In this document: in pieces, positions 1-12,450 of the stretch | Layout: each line of letters begins with the position of its first letter | How positions within the stretch are numbered: the first letter of the stretch is position 1 | NCBI RefSeq assembly: GCF_030253575.1 | Contig: NC_080569.1 | Location: 702,001 to 766,000 of the forward strand | Direction of reading: 5' to 3' | Origin: Rhododendron vialii | Taxonomy: Eukaryota; Streptophyta; Magnoliopsida; Ericales; Ericaceae | DNA: 64,000 nucleotides | The notes under the pieces: model-generated | The model's database searches: none | Told to the model about the DNA's origin: nothing | Seen by the model: only the letters and a program-made list of their open reading frames with translations | Translations under genes and position numbers: made by a program

Positions 1-520
1 GATCTTCGTCACCTTGTGTCCCTCGGTATGGTTCTTTACATTTGAAGGGTTTATACACCAGTAAAAGCATAAGAATCATTCTCTACCTTCCTTTATCCTT
101 TTCTGTGAAGGGTTATATATTCAGATCTGTTAAGGTTTTTTTTTTTTATACGTTTGTTTAGCTGTTGTTGGGTACCATATATGGTTATATGTTCAGATAT
201 GTTAGGGTTTTGTTTTTTGTACTTTTGATTAGCTGCTGTTGGGTAACATATATGGTTATATATATAGTTATACATGGTTATGGTTGTATATTTATGCATA
301 TATAAATATATGGTTATATATTCAAGTCTATAAACGGTAGTCCAATTGCACTAAAATTGTTTTTTTGGTTGCTTTTGAATGTTTTTTGTACTTTTTTTGC
401 TGCTGTTAAGAAACATATATGGTTATATATTCAGGCCTATATGGTTAACATATATGGTTAATTTAGTGTTTTAATTGCGAGTATATATGGTTATATCAAA
501 CTTTGATCATTATATGTTCT
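1..520. repeat. AT-rich region with ATATATGGTTATAT-like repeats
   Basis: The stretch contains many irregular copies of a TATGGTTATATA-like motif, for example near 180, 245, 310, 415, 450 and 485. Short ORFs here simply translate the repeat. No gene is visible. Confidence 0.6.
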
Positions 521-1150
521 ATTTTATTGAATTGGTCCGCGCAGCAGCCTTACTGACTTAATATTTGTGCAGTTGTTCAAAGGGTGAAGTTTATTAAGTT
601 ACATGTGAAGTCGACTGTGAAGAAGGCAACGGTGACAAAGGGAAAGAAGTTACGAGATCTCTTCTTCTTCTTTTTCCCATTTTTTTTAGAGTTAAAAAGG
701 ACAGAATCTCATATATAACGTTATAAGGTTATATGTTTATTTTTTGTCACACTTATTATGTTTTTTTTTGTGTATTTATTTATATGGCAAAATAATACAC
801 ATAAGGTTGTTTGTTTGTTTTTGCATTGTAAACATACATAAAATTATTTATATACAGTGATCAGAAGCAAGTCAATGAAGCCGCTGCGCGGTCCAATTCA
901 ATAAAGTAAAACATATAACGTTATATGTGAGTTTCTGTGCTGTGAAACTCCAAAAAAATAGAACATATAACATTATATGAAAGCTGCTGACTTGTATACC
1001 TCCCAACAAAAAAAGAACATATATTGTTACTCGAAGCAAGTCATTGAGGCCGCTGCGCGGACCAATTCAATAAAGTAAAAATATAATATTATATGGGAGT
1101 TTATGTGCAGCGAAACTCCAAAAAAAATATATAACATATACCATTTTATG
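521..1150. repeat. Dispersed repeat: two direct copies and one inverted copy
   Basis: A unit containing the core GCTGCGCGGNCCAATTCAAT occurs at 867-980 and again at 1036-1150 in the same orientation. A shorter inverted copy lies at 521-559. The two direct copies also share the following AACATATAACGTTATATG-like and GAAACTCCAAAAAA segments. The family is not identified; this could be a decayed foldback element. Confidence 0.6.
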
Positions 1151-1459
1151 TTAATATATGTAGGTTCAGATGTAAACGTAGAATGTTATATGTTCTTGTA
1201 TTATAATTAAGAAGAGATTTCAAAAACTCATATAACGTTAAATGCGAGCTGATGAATGAGTACATAACGTAAAATGTAAGTATCGTACGTTAAATGAGAA
1301 CTGATGAACGAGTATATAATGTTATATATGTACAATTACGTTATATACAGTGTATCAGAAGAGAAGAATCTTTTGTCGCTTTATTCCAACGTAAACTGCT
1401 GGGATTTCAAACGTAGAACGGATAATGGGCTAAAAATATGGGATTTGAATGGAAAGGGT

Positions 1460-1464
<5 letters not shown>

Positions 1465-1494
<30 letters not shown>
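1465..1494. repeat. (CT)n microsatellite
   Basis: A pure CT dinucleotide run of about 30 bp in intergenic DNA. Confidence 0.95.
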
Positions 1495-1497
<3 letters not shown>

Positions 1498-1903
1498 TGG
1501 ACTCTGTTTCCCTTCTGGATATGGGAACAACGTGAATATGAGAGATTTTATAAGAGTGGGATATGGGAGATTTTATAAGAGTGAGATATATCAGATTAAC
1601 AGTTTTTAAAGGTAAGGGTATTTTGGTCCTGAACTAATTCATTTTTTAATTGAATTGGACTTAAGGCCTCACCAAAATCTAATTAGTGGACTAGAGGGGT
1701 TATGAAATTTAGAAATAGATTTAGTGGGTTACAAATATGCTATAGTGGATTTCCCAACAATTTTTTATAGTTTTTTTAATGAACATTAGTTCTTCCAATT
1801 GATTATTCAGTTTCTCATGAAGCAAGTTTTCTCAATTGAAGCAATTTATTACTCTTGTGCAGTTGTGTGTTTTACGTGAATATGCTTCAATCATGAAGCT
1901 ACC

Positions 1904-1908
<5 letters not shown>

Positions 1909-1939
<31 letters not shown>
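1909..1939. repeat. (AG)n microsatellite
   Basis: A pure AG run of about 31 bp. It is followed by a short direct duplication containing AATAAAATTTGTTGCA (about 1940-1978). Confidence 0.95.
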
Positions 1940-1942
<3 letters not shown>

Positions 1943-2215
1943 AATAAAATTTGTTGCACCTAATAAAATTTGTTGCAACTGATCATTAATCGTACCAATT
2001 GTTTTGCTTATGCTTCATGATTTGTGCAAATTGTTAATACAGTAATTAGTTTGATTCGTTGTAGACATGCCCTAATCCTAGCTATTTTCTCCTTTCATGT
2101 CATCCTGTGTTGTTTGGACCTCACTCCACAGGACTTTTTCTTCTCATCCAATCCTTGGTTGGATTCTCTTCCCTTATTCCCAACTTGACATATTTTTTTT
2201 AATAAAACTTTTATT

Positions 2216-2378
2216 GTCTATCAAAAAAAAATGTCATCTTGTCCCTCAAATTGTTTGATCGACAAGAGTGAGTACTATTAGAACACTTAAATTAACACTT
2301 CGGAATAGAAGTTGAACTCCTGACCTTTTCTCCAGGCACCTAAGTGCAGTACTCGTGATGCCATTAGACTAGGCGTAC
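2216..2378 (-). mobile_element. tRNA-derived SINE-like element
   Basis: On the minus strand there is an A-box-like TAGTCTAATGG near 2375-2360 and a B-box-like GAGTTCAACTTC about 45 bp further. An A-rich tail lies at the plus-strand left end (2223-2231). This spacing is typical of plant tRNA-derived SINEs. No cloverleaf could be drawn, so it is not a tRNA gene. Confidence 0.5.
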
Positions 2379-2667
2379 GTAATGGCTGCGAATTGAAAAG
2401 ATTGAGTAACAAGTCTCTTATCCAACTTTAGATTCAAGGCACGGCAAGATTAAGGAAAATTTTTCTTGACATATACGTTGTGTGCATCACTGTATTTGAA
2501 CACTTTAGTTAGGTTACTTATGGGTATTCACTATTCACTATTTGTAGGTCTCCTGACTCCCTCCTACCTGTTCCTATCCCCGTTGTTGAATACTACTCTT
2601 ACAGGTATCAGGATCAAGTACATATGTACATCTAACGCACAGCAGCAGCAGAAGATTGCCACCAGAT

Positions 2668-2676
2668 TCTCTCTCT

Positions 2677-2722
<46 letters not shown>

Positions 2723-2750
2723 CTTGCTCTCGCTCTCGCGCGCGCGCACG
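2668..2750. repeat. Compound (CT)n-(CGCT)n-(CG)n microsatellite
   Basis: A CT run of about 50 bp changes into CGCTCTTGCTCTCGC and then into an alternating CG run ending near 2750. The alternating purine-pyrimidine CG tail is unusual in this AT-rich context. Confidence 0.9.
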
Positions 2751-3093
2751 CCTTACGTTGGCGCATATGACTTATGACAGTGATGCAATGGTGATCGGAT
2801 GCTGTTGTTTCAACTTCAAGGAAGCTTTATTAATGTAGTGGAGTATTTGCTTTATTAAAGTAGTACAGTATTTGTTTGATGAAGAACAGTTTCAGAATTT
2901 TGCATTAGTGTGGCACACAAATTAATAAGCTTGCCTGTATGTTCATAATTCTTTAATTAATAGTACATTTTATGCGAAAATTAGCTCTCTAAGAAATAGA
3001 TCAGACAAATATCATCATAATGAACATCAAGATTAATTTTATTGAATCACTATCATAAATTTATTTTGTATAATTTAAATATACTTAAGAGTA

Positions 3094-3237
3094 GGGATCG
3101 GATCCTCTTCGGTCTAAGTTTTGGACCAGAGAAAACAGTCCAAATATGGACCGTACATTGGAAAATTATTGAACAGTTCAGATTGCGACTGTCTCCTTTT
3201 GATTTAGTCCAAACATAAACCGGAGAGGATCCATGTC
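3094..3237. mobile_element. Short foldback element (MITE-like)
   Basis: The left end GGATCCTCTTCGGT and the right end ACCGGAGAGGATCC are inverted repeats of one another around a non-coding core of about 100 bp. No convincing target-site duplication was found, so the superfamily is unknown. Confidence 0.45.
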
Positions 3238-3819
3238 ATTAAGAATGTAAATATTTATTTTACAAAATTGAGTTGGGACGTGCCTCCGTCGGGACCCCGC
3301 TTGGGTCTGTCTCAAGTCCCCATCGGAGATAGTATTAATGTAACTACTTGCAATGAAAATTCAAACCAACCAACTGGAAGGTTGTTGGCCATGACCAACC
3401 TTCGTACAAATCTGGCTAGGTGCGTTGAGCTAACCTGTTATTTTAACTAGTAAATTTATGCATCTATATGCCTCTCACTTTGCACCATCTAAATAGTAGT
3501 ACGTAGTAGTTATTTTTATAATTCAGGTGTCCGGGACAGCTTACGTAGAACCTCGACTAATTCTTAGGAGCAACTGAATACAGGACATACGAATATATAT
3601 AATTACAGGCACAAATGAAGGGAAATGGTGCTTTAGTTTTAAACTCGTGTGAACTCTATGGTAGTACTATATTCATTTCCCCCAACAAAAATGGGGTCAG
3701 TTTCAATTACATGAGCAATGATATGCATATTGCTCTAAGTAGAATACAAACACTGGAGGCTCTGTTGGACAAAAAAATAAAATAACGAATACAAGTGGAA
3801 TTAAGCAAAAGGAAATCTC

Positions 3820-5624
3820 TCAGGTGTGTAGTTGAATTCTGTGATGTCCAACTCCTTCATATACCTACCAAAACACACGAAAGGAATGACCCAGCTCCGG
3901 TTAGCTGTACAATTTCTGTGTAAATATAGTCAGACGTGCGTGCGATTCACTCCAAATTGTTCAAAGTTTGCACTTATAATTGAGAGTGATCATTCAAGAA
4001 TTGCTAACCTGATGTGGCCGGCTCATACTATTTTGGATGGCCGTGATTATTCGAATGAACATGAACATAGGGAGAACAATTCCGCAAGCCCGTATAATAA
4101 GCAACTGCAGAAAATCCACACCAAGTAAAAGAGACTTTCTGATTAGGTGAGGTATTTGTCCCTTCATTTGTGGTTAAGGCAAATTTGAGTCGCAGAAGTA
4201 GTGCAAGAAGACAATTTTACTTACAGTCATAAGTGTGAATGGGTAATTCCCTGTTCCTCCACTGACTATCGCGAGTAGGTCTCTCACCAACAGGAGAAGC
4301 ATAAACTGCATGTCAATTTTACATAAGAACTTTTTCATTAAAAAAGAAGTTATTTTCGAGAACCACTGAACTATTTGAGTTTCCAAAGTTACACTCCCCA
4401 ACACGTCGATATGGAGGGTAATGTCTATCCACCTTAATGTTCTGTTTCAATAAAAGATTTGTGGAAGAGATTACAGCGTGAAAGGAAAATGTGAGCGAAC
4501 AGAGTTGGACGCCAAATGAAAGTGTTACATTTTTCCAGAGTGGATAACAGTTTTTTTTACTTCTATGCCACAGCTCCATATGGTTTCTTCAACCTACTCT
4601 ATTTTTGTACGGCTTTTGGGTCTTTAGTGGCCACATAGTCAAGTACACAATAATTGGAGTCTACTTAAAAATTATACAAGCCTAAAACACTAGGCGACCC
4701 GAGTGCTTTTTCACCAATTGACTTTGTGTAACAGCGAAGACTCTCTTTCTTCCATGTGGGGTGCCTTGAATGACTCAGCAAAATTTCGGAGAGAGAGAGA
4801 ACTTACTATGAGAGCCATGGTTCTGCAGTAAGTGAAACGGCGATTAGCCTCCGACGAGCATTCAGGGTAGTTGGTCTCGAGCATCCGTTCTCCGGCTACG
4901 GAGGATGATTCTGGATTTCGGATCTCCATATCTCTTCTTGGAACTTCCAAACTTCCTCTGTTAATATCAACAATGCGTACACTTTTTTCAGTTTTTTTAA
5001 TGCATTTTCTGTGTTTACCAATAATAGTATTTGAATGAATAAAGCAGTGACTGCTTGTGCATACTGTGGATCACATTTTTTATAAAATAAACTTGAACCC
5101 ACATGGTCGGGTTTCGACGTAATCATGTGTTTAGTAGTAAGTAATGCATTTTAATAATATCGCGATCACCAGCTGTCAATCCAGTAAATTAGGCACTAGG
5201 ACTCACTGAATGCGATTGAACAACATGAATGAAGAATCCTTTAATTCGTTTGCTTTTTTCAATTAATGTAAATTAATGGGGAGTTTTTTCAAAAAGTCTA
5301 GGAGAGGAGGCAGGGCCAGGGTGACTCCCTAATCCCTATAGCCCTTTTCATGAGTTATAGTAATTAAATACTCCTTAGATAGATGACGCATATACTATAT
5401 CATTTTACAAAACGCGTAATGGATTTTATTAAATGATATAATAATATTGAGATGTTATTGAAGAAAACTACTCGTACCTGATAGTCACAACGGCATCAAC
5501 CAGCTGGGATATTTTGGCAGGAGCTGTGTACCCAGGTTCAAATTTCTGCAACAAATAAAAATGTCCCTTTCAATATTAAGGACTAAATTATTGACACAAC
5601 CGTTGAACTTAAAATTCAAACTTC

Positions 5625-5671
<47 letters not shown>

Positions 5672-6555
5672 AATAAAAAAGAAAAAGATTTGTGTAGCTT
5701 ATAATTGTTGTCATTGGAAGCAAGAGTAGATACGAATAGACATAATAAATACAAACTAGACTACTAGCTATATAGAATGTACTACTCGTAGTATATTTTG
5801 TATTATGCACATATCCTGTTTCTTGAAATAGAAAAAAAGGAAGCTTCGGGCGAATATGGGCTATTTTAGTCTCCAAGAAAACACACAAAATCCACGACAA
5901 CAGGTTTCTTCATATCAGTCATAAATTTGAAAGAATACATGTAATCGAAATGATAACCAAATACTACAACAGTTATGCCAATTGAGGTTGAGAAAAAAAT
6001 ATAATTTTGAAAAGACAAATCGGAATCGATGAAAACAGAGTTTGGATAATTCAAACACAAGACGACATCTAATTAAACCCATTTGAACCACACAAACACT
6101 GCCCAAAAATTCATAAAGCCAAAAAAAATGGACTCTTCCAATTTTTTCTGTTATAGAAATAAGAAAAACAGAACAGAGAGCCCATGATCATATTCCTCTG
6201 CGGAATCAAAGATTCAAACCTGTAGACAAATTTCACAGATGGTGTTGCCCTTTTCGTTACACCACCTTTGTATGCAATCTCTGTGCGCAAACTAAAACAC
6301 ATAAAAAAATAAAATAAAATAGAATCAGAATTCTCTAATCAAATAAAGTTTCAAAATTAGCAAATGAAAAAAGAAAACATTTTCTTGGCCCAGTTCTTCG
6401 GTCGGCGATATGGCCTATGTTTGTATGTATACCTTGACAGTTCCGGAGCAAGCACAGGGAGCTTCCAAGCTCTTACAGCTCTCGAACTCTTCTTCGTGGC
6501 AGATTCTACAAGAACCTGATCTCAAATCCTCCACTATCAACACAATATCTCCCAT
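3820..6555 (-). CDS. RING-CH (MARCH-type) E3 ubiquitin ligase, membrane bound, 211 aa
   Basis: Seven exons, all with GT-AG introns: 6555-6433, 6291-6220, 5545-5478, 4957-4807, 4305-4225, 4104-4009 and 3864-3820 (636 bp, 211 aa plus stop). The phases fit at every junction. An N-terminal C4HC3 RING-CH finger is complete: C16, C19, C34, C36, H44, C47, C60, C63, encoded by exons 1-2. It continues into the DUF3675 region (KFEPGYTAP, then a TIRGSLEVPRRD segment) typical of plant MARCH-like ligases. Exons 5 and 6 encode two hydrophobic segments, around residues 139-158 and 166-190, likely membrane spans. The family transfers ubiquitin to membrane targets; the substrate here is unknown. The start follows a GA-rich leader (minus strand) and is the only Met giving an N-terminal RING-CH. 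The short C-terminal tail (exon 7) is the least certain part. The introns contain a (GA)n run and no other gene. Confidence 0.88.
5629..5665. repeat. (AG)n microsatellite in intron 2 of the RING-CH gene
   Basis: A pure AG run between the exons ending at 6220 and starting at 5545 of the minus-strand gene. Confidence 0.95.
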
Positions 6556-6557
6556 GT

Positions 6558-6568
<11 letters not shown>

Positions 6569-6610
<42 letters not shown>

Positions 6611-6611
6611 A
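6569..6611. repeat. (CT)n tract in the presumed 5' leader of the RING-CH gene
   Basis: It starts 14 bp upstream of the minus-strand start codon, so on the coding strand it reads (GA)n in the leader. GA/CT leaders are frequent in plants and can bind GAGA-binding (BBR/BPC) factors; that role is inferred here. Confidence 0.8.
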
Positions 6612-7453
6612 GTTCTGCCTTCGTCCGGTGTTTTTCTTGGACTTTAAATAAAAGGAAGTAGTTGAAATACCGGTACTGCCCTTGAATTATTTATTATACT
6701 ACGCCACGATAATGAGAGTACGGATAATGGATTTCTCCACTTGGAATAAATCAAGACGCGGTTAAGGAAGCTGGAACCCATCTCAAAGGTGTTGACCACG
6801 TAGCTATGTTACACGTGTGCGCATACAATAATAGTGGAGTACTAGTGTACTACATTCGACACTTTCAAATTTCTGAGTCAAGTGGTTGCAGGCAGGCTAT
6901 ACCCAGCATTCCTTTGAAGATGAGCTTCACTGGAAAATTTCTGAGTCAAGTGGAGTATACTACTGTATAAAAAAAAACAAAGAAATTGAAATTGTATTCC
7001 ATTTAATTATGTTTAGCTAAATTATACTCCTTGGCTCCTTGTCACTTCATTTTATATTCATACCCTTTTGGATTTGTACGTCACATAAGGATGATTCTTT
7101 TTGCTTTTTCTGCATAAAAAAATATCCACAATACATTAAAAACTAAAGAAAAAGCAGAGAGATAGCATTATTGGATGGGAAAAGTGAGATAAACAAGATA
7201 CCGGTTTGCCATTTATAGTTTCTCCATTTTCTCTTGATGCTTTCCTCTTATTCTGTTTAATCATTGTATTCTTTTGATTATTAAATTTTTTGCTGTTAAA
7301 AAAAAGAGAGGATATGGATGGGTGATTTGGCCTAACTTTTATTTTTCAATTACTTTTTTGTTCCTTAATCATATGTTTGTTTTTTGTTTTTCAGTTTTTT
7401 TTTTTTGTATGATTGTTCATCTCAATGAGAGTACTGTAAAATGTAAAAAATTA

Positions 7454-7601
7454 GAGAATAAATTAGTTACACCGCTGGTGTAAACATTTGTGCCACGTTA
7501 CCATGTTTTATTAATTGGGACCACTGTTTTGACACGTGTCGTGATGCAATTGATTTGGAGGAAACAAATGTTTACACCGGCGGTGTAAAGAATTTATTCT
7601 C
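7454..7601. mobile_element. Mutator-type MITE, 148 bp, with perfect 9-bp target duplication
   Basis: The inverted ends GAGAATAAATT and AATTTATTCTC extend into ACACCGCTGGTGTAAACATTTG and its near-perfect inverse. The element is flanked on both sides by the 9-bp AAAAAATTA (7445-7453 and 7602-7610). A 9-bp duplication is typical of MULE transposition. It has no coding capacity. Confidence 0.85.
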
Positions 7602-7964
7602 AAAAAATTACTCCATAATCAAAACCTTTAAAAAGTTCGCTGAAGACAAATAATAACAAAAGTTGGTTTGTTTTGCAGCTTGTTTGTTAGCTGTCAAAAT
7701 TTTAGAGGGGACAGAGGCATAAAATAAGAGGTTAGATATGATAGAAATGGGATTATTATAAAAAGGTCACAAGTTATATGGAGTTTGTTTGAGTTTTTTG
7801 TCATAATTTTTTACATTTTACACTCATTCCCTCGAAACGAACCAATAATGCATAAAAAATGACTCAAAACTAATAAATGCCAAAAAATTGAATAAAGATA
7901 AAAGTACTGGGAAATAATTATTAAGCCCACCCTGAAGTATAGTAGTACTATAGTATTTGGACCC

Positions 7965-7965
<1 letters not shown>

Positions 7966-8007
<42 letters not shown>

Positions 8008-8008
8008 T
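7966..8008. repeat. (ATT)n microsatellite
   Basis: A trinucleotide run of about 14 units in intergenic DNA. Confidence 0.95.
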
Positions 8009-8671
8009 TATATTAGTCGTTCTGCAATTTGAACTTCTCTGAGCCTTTGTATGTCTAGGATTAACGGTCTTCTCAGGGGGAGGGGAAAAAGAAAAAGAAA
8101 AAAAAGAACAGAAAGAGATCTTTTTGTCAAGAACAGAAAGAGATCTAGGATTAACGGTCCTCAACAGTTTCGAGTACCAGAAATTTGAAATGTGGGGCCC
8201 CGCTACTAGTACTTGCAATCTAATGACCATAGAAAGAGAATGCGACTCTCCATAGGCAGCAATCTCATGGGACCATTTTTACGCTCAATATTTCCTTCTT
8301 CTTCTTTTTCTTTTTTTTTTTGAGTCAGCGACTCTCCAGCTCCGTACCGGACCGATTTCAAAATCTAGTGGGACTGTAGCTAAGGCTTTGCCGTTTGAAC
8401 AAAATCAATTAGTGAATTAGGTTTGGCAAAGAGTCAAAAAGTGACCGATCATATAGAGTGCAGTTTCCGGTGAAATTGTCCAGAAGCTACCTCCTTTTTT
8501 TTTTCTTTCCCTTCGAATTTTTACAATGAATCTCAAAAAGGGGGGAAATTGTCCATATAGGATTATTTATATAATTGCTGACAATTTGTGCTTATCCCCT
8601 CCTCGATCTTATCAACACTCTCTTCCTCTTATCTTTTTCACTGTCCTCCTATACTAAAGAGAGCTGCTTAT

Positions 8672-9001
8672 GGTACAGCAGTGGGGGTACAGCAGTCTCG
8701 TACAGATGGATTTTGCGTTCATCTCGAGTTCCGCAAAGATGATCGGAGCCGCTCATTTTATTCAAAACATATTGTTTACGGTCCTTGTAAAAAATCATCT
8801 CAATCCGATATCGGAAAAGGCGTTTACGAATCATCCAACTTTGCTTCAGAATTTAAACGCCTTTTTCGATTGAGATGATTTTTTACAAGAATCATAAACA
8901 ATATGTTTTAAACAAAATGAACGGCTCCGATCATCTTTGCGGGATCCGAGATGGGCGCAAAACCCATCTGTACGGGGCTGCTGTACCCCCACTGCTGTAC
9001 C
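8672..9001. mobile_element. Foldback MITE, 330 bp, near-complete hairpin
   Basis: The first half (8672-8830) is the inverse of the second half (8865-9001) with few differences. The termini read GGTACAGCAGTGGGGGTACA and the reverse complement. ORFs on both strands inside it mirror one another and are artefacts of the palindrome. No clear target duplication was seen, so the superfamily is undetermined. Confidence 0.8.
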
Positions 9002-9728
9002 TCAATCTTTACTGTATACAGAAGCTTTTCTCTTTCTCTTTCGAGGATATACAAGTTCAAATTGGAATCTTCTTCTAAATAGAGTAGATGGGCAAAAGTG
9101 ACACAAATGGCAGCAGCCCATGGACCCAACACCATCGATGGGCTCGCCCGACCTTATTAAATGGGTTCCATTAATTTCAAAGACTTTTGACAAATTATTT
9201 CTCCTAAAACGCTTGTCTTAGGATAGTTAAGAAATTTTAGACGAGTTATTTTTGTCGCCGTTCAAAATATTAGACAATTAAGAAAACTAGTCTGAATTTT
9301 TTAATAACGATATCATAAGTAATGAATAAGCAAGACGTCAGCACTATATGTAAAGTAATAAATACTAGTACAAGATTCGAAAACTATTTTTAAGTTAGTC
9401 TTTATTTGTCAAAACTAATTTGTCATTTATTCTCTTTTTATTATGTTCTAATTGTAGAAGAAGACTTCTTTTTTTCTTTTTTGGAATCACCTTCCGATGA
9501 CTTTGTATTCACTATTTTGGGAGCTTTTATACCAACGGACAACAAAATGTCAAAAAAGGCGAAATGTGAGAAATTGAAAAACATAAACGAATTACTCTTC
9601 ACCATAAAAATCGACCATATAGGAACCCTTTCTCTCTTTCTTTCGCTCTTCTAATCAGTCGAGTTCACAAGTGCTTTGAAAGGGGAAAAAAAATCGTTTG
9701 AATTTAAAATAAACCCTTAAAAAAGAAA

Positions 9729-10614
9729 GGGCAAATTTTCGTAGTCGTCCCTCTAGTTTTACGGTTGTCTCAATTTTGTCCCTCTAGTTTCAATTGTCTC
9801 AATTTCGTTCCTGTAGTTTGTTTTACGTTCCAAATTGAAAAAATCGTTAACACTGTTAACGAAACTAACGGAAAAATACGATTAAAAAATTAAGTGCTCC
9901 AATTTTCAATCCGATTGAACCGGTGCAAAAATCTTATTTTTTTGATCATTTTATCCTAGATGGTTGTAATGATTTCTTGGGTCTAAGGCCTTTCAACGAG
10001 CACCCGAAGACTCCTTATTTAGTTTCAGGGCTCTCTTAGGGTGCTCATTGAAAGGCCTTAGATCCAAAAATCCATTATGACCATTTAAGATAAAATGATC
10101 AGAAAAATAAGATCTTCACGCCAGTTCAAATAGATTAAAATTTGGATTACTTAAATTTTTAACTATATTTTTTAATATATAAACGGTGTAAAAAAATAAG
10201 TGTTCCAATTTTCAATTCGTTTGAACCAGTGCGAATATCTTATTTTTCTGATCATTTTATCTTAAATGGTCATAATGGATTTTTGGCTCTAAGGCCTTTC
10301 AATGAGCACCCTAAGAGAGCTCTGAAACTAAATAAGGAGTCTTTCGTTGAAAGGCCTTATAGCGAAAAATTCATTACGACCATCTACGAAAAAAAGATCA
10401 AAAAAATAAGATTTTCGCACTGGTTCAACCGGATTGAAAATTGGAGCACTTAATTTTTTAATCATATTTTTCCATTAATTTTGTTAACGGTGTTAACGAT
10501 TTTACCAATTTAGAACGTAAAATAAACTACAGGAATGAAATTGAGACAATTGAAACTAGAGGGACGAAATTGAGACAACCGTAAAACTAGAGGAACGACT
10601 ACGAAAATTTGTCC
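9729..10614. mobile_element. Large foldback DNA element with nested palindrome, about 886 bp
   Basis: The outer inverted ends GGRCAAATTTTCGTAGTCG run on for over 150 bp each. Inside are two pairs of inverted segments containing AAGGCCTTTCAAYGAGCACC (about 9985, 10035, 10295, 10345), so the whole folds as hairpins within a hairpin. An AAAAAGAAA string lies at both flanks but is offset by 3 bp on the right, so a Mutator-type 9-bp duplication is possible but unproven. Non-coding. Confidence 0.75.
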
Positions 10615-11115
10615 AATAAAAAGAAAAGGAAAATGATTTCCATCCTTATCTTGTATATATAAATTGTTCAAGCATAGCGGCCGGCACTATAAATTGACAT
10701 TTTTTTCCCAAGATTGGACGTTGACTTCCCAGTGTCCACGTATTAGTAGGGACGGTGTTCACATTATTCAATTAAATAAACTACAGTAGCTAGGAGATCA
10801 AGCATAAGAAGTGTGATTATATCCGTTGACACATATAAAATTGATTCGTTGAGGAAAAAAAAAAAACTATACTGTTCAACAAAAAAAATATGTTAGAGAA
10901 AATTTACACGACGTAATAAGAATGTTTGAAGTTCGCAGCCGAGGAGAGGACCGAGAGGTAATTGCTTGTGTAATTTTCAAGAAATATTTAAATATTTATC
11001 ATTTTTATTCATATCATATAAGAATTCATTCTGTCCTTTTTTTCATGCTTATGTTTTCATCCTCTTAGTGTATGAGTTCCCTCTTTTGCACTTTAATGAG
11101 ATATGCATACATATC

Positions 11116-11220
11116 CATACATATATGCCTGTATATTATACCTACATTAGTGGGATTCAGTAAAAATCCATACATATAGGCCCGTATATTATATCTACAT
11201 TAGTGGGATTTGATGTAGAT
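11116..11220. repeat. Tandem duplication, unit about 52 bp
   Basis: Two adjacent copies share CATACATATA, GTATATTATA and CTACATTAGTGGGATT in the same order with few mismatches. Confidence 0.8.
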
Positions 11221-12450
11221 TAACACCCATCAATTATGGATACATTAAAGGCTTATTAGTAACTTTAAAACATACTTGGGGTAGATACCAATCCCACTAA
11301 CTCCATTTCCAATGTGTTCAAATGAAAATTTAAATTCAAACGAGTATATACATGCAATACATTCACATTTTATTAGTAAAGTGTTCAGAAATCATGGTTA
11401 ATTAACTTAGATTTCATGGCAAGTTTACACCATGATTGGTATAGAGTTCAGAAATAAATAGGGAAAATATATACACGTTCTAATGTTTTCTACATTAAAG
11501 GGATTGTGTTGAAAATCAATCTAATGCAATTAGGTGAGATATAATAGGATAGTTTCAAATAATATAGATATATATACACGTTCCTATATGTTTCCACCAT
11601 TAAAGAGATTCGGTTGAAAATTAATCTGGCATGAATCAATGGGGTAATCGAATGATTAATTGGACGATTTATCATGTTTCTGTAATGAATTTGATTCCTC
11701 AATTGTGTGGGTTATGTTCCATGATTTCAATGAAAATATTTTGGGAGTATGTCATGTTCATTAAATCGTTTTCAATATAGATTAGGAACAGTCATGGAAA
11801 AGCTGAAATAATGATAGTAATTTAACCTTGAAACGCTGACCATGATAATACCTAATTTGATGGTAATTTAACCATGTTTCATGGAATAAGTTCAATTGAA
11901 CATGATTAGTACATTAAAAAATATGGTCAACTTATCATGTTATATCAACCAACGCCTGTTTTGGTGGAATATAATCCATGGTTCATGAAATAAGGTTGCA
12001 AACCAAAAAGCATTGTCAAGTGATGCAAATGGCTGGTCAAATGATCATATTATACTGGCCTAGATCAGTTTCCTTGCAAGTTGGCCAATATTTAATGGTA
12101 AGTATTTCATTTGACATGGTCACTTTGTCATGCCAGTTTTGATGGTTAATTATCCAGCCTTGAGTGGTCATGAAATGGACATGAACGATCATGAAGACAA
12201 CTCCATTATGGTAGATTTTCAAGTCCATTATTGAGAAAAATTTGACAAATAAAAATCAAATCTGCTTAGACGTAGTATACCATGAATACAAATCTTTATG
12301 TTGTCACCATCAATGATCCACCTTTTGCATCGCTGACCGCCGGCAACTCAAGCCCAGCTCGCACCAACCATTGGCGAATGTTTTCTAGCCACCGGCGACT
12401 CTTGATGGATCTTGAAATCCTCTAATCTGATATATAGTGGTTGTTTTGGG
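11221..12450. other. Gene-free AT-rich stretch with imperfect internal repeats
   Basis: Related segments containing ACACGTTC, ATTAAAGRGATT and TTGAAAATYAATCT appear at about 11474-11530 and 11576-11640. From 11380 to 12240 there are many ATGGT, CATGTTTCATGG and TCATGAAATGG-like words on both strands. No ORF with family similarity is visible. Confidence 0.5.

Noticed and set aside
1304..2838. ORFs with SLSLSL or RSRAR stretches
   Set aside because: Translations of CT microsatellites.
8588..9193. Several overlapping ORFs on both strands
   Set aside because: They mirror each other across the palindromic MITE at 8672-9001 and do not look like proteins.
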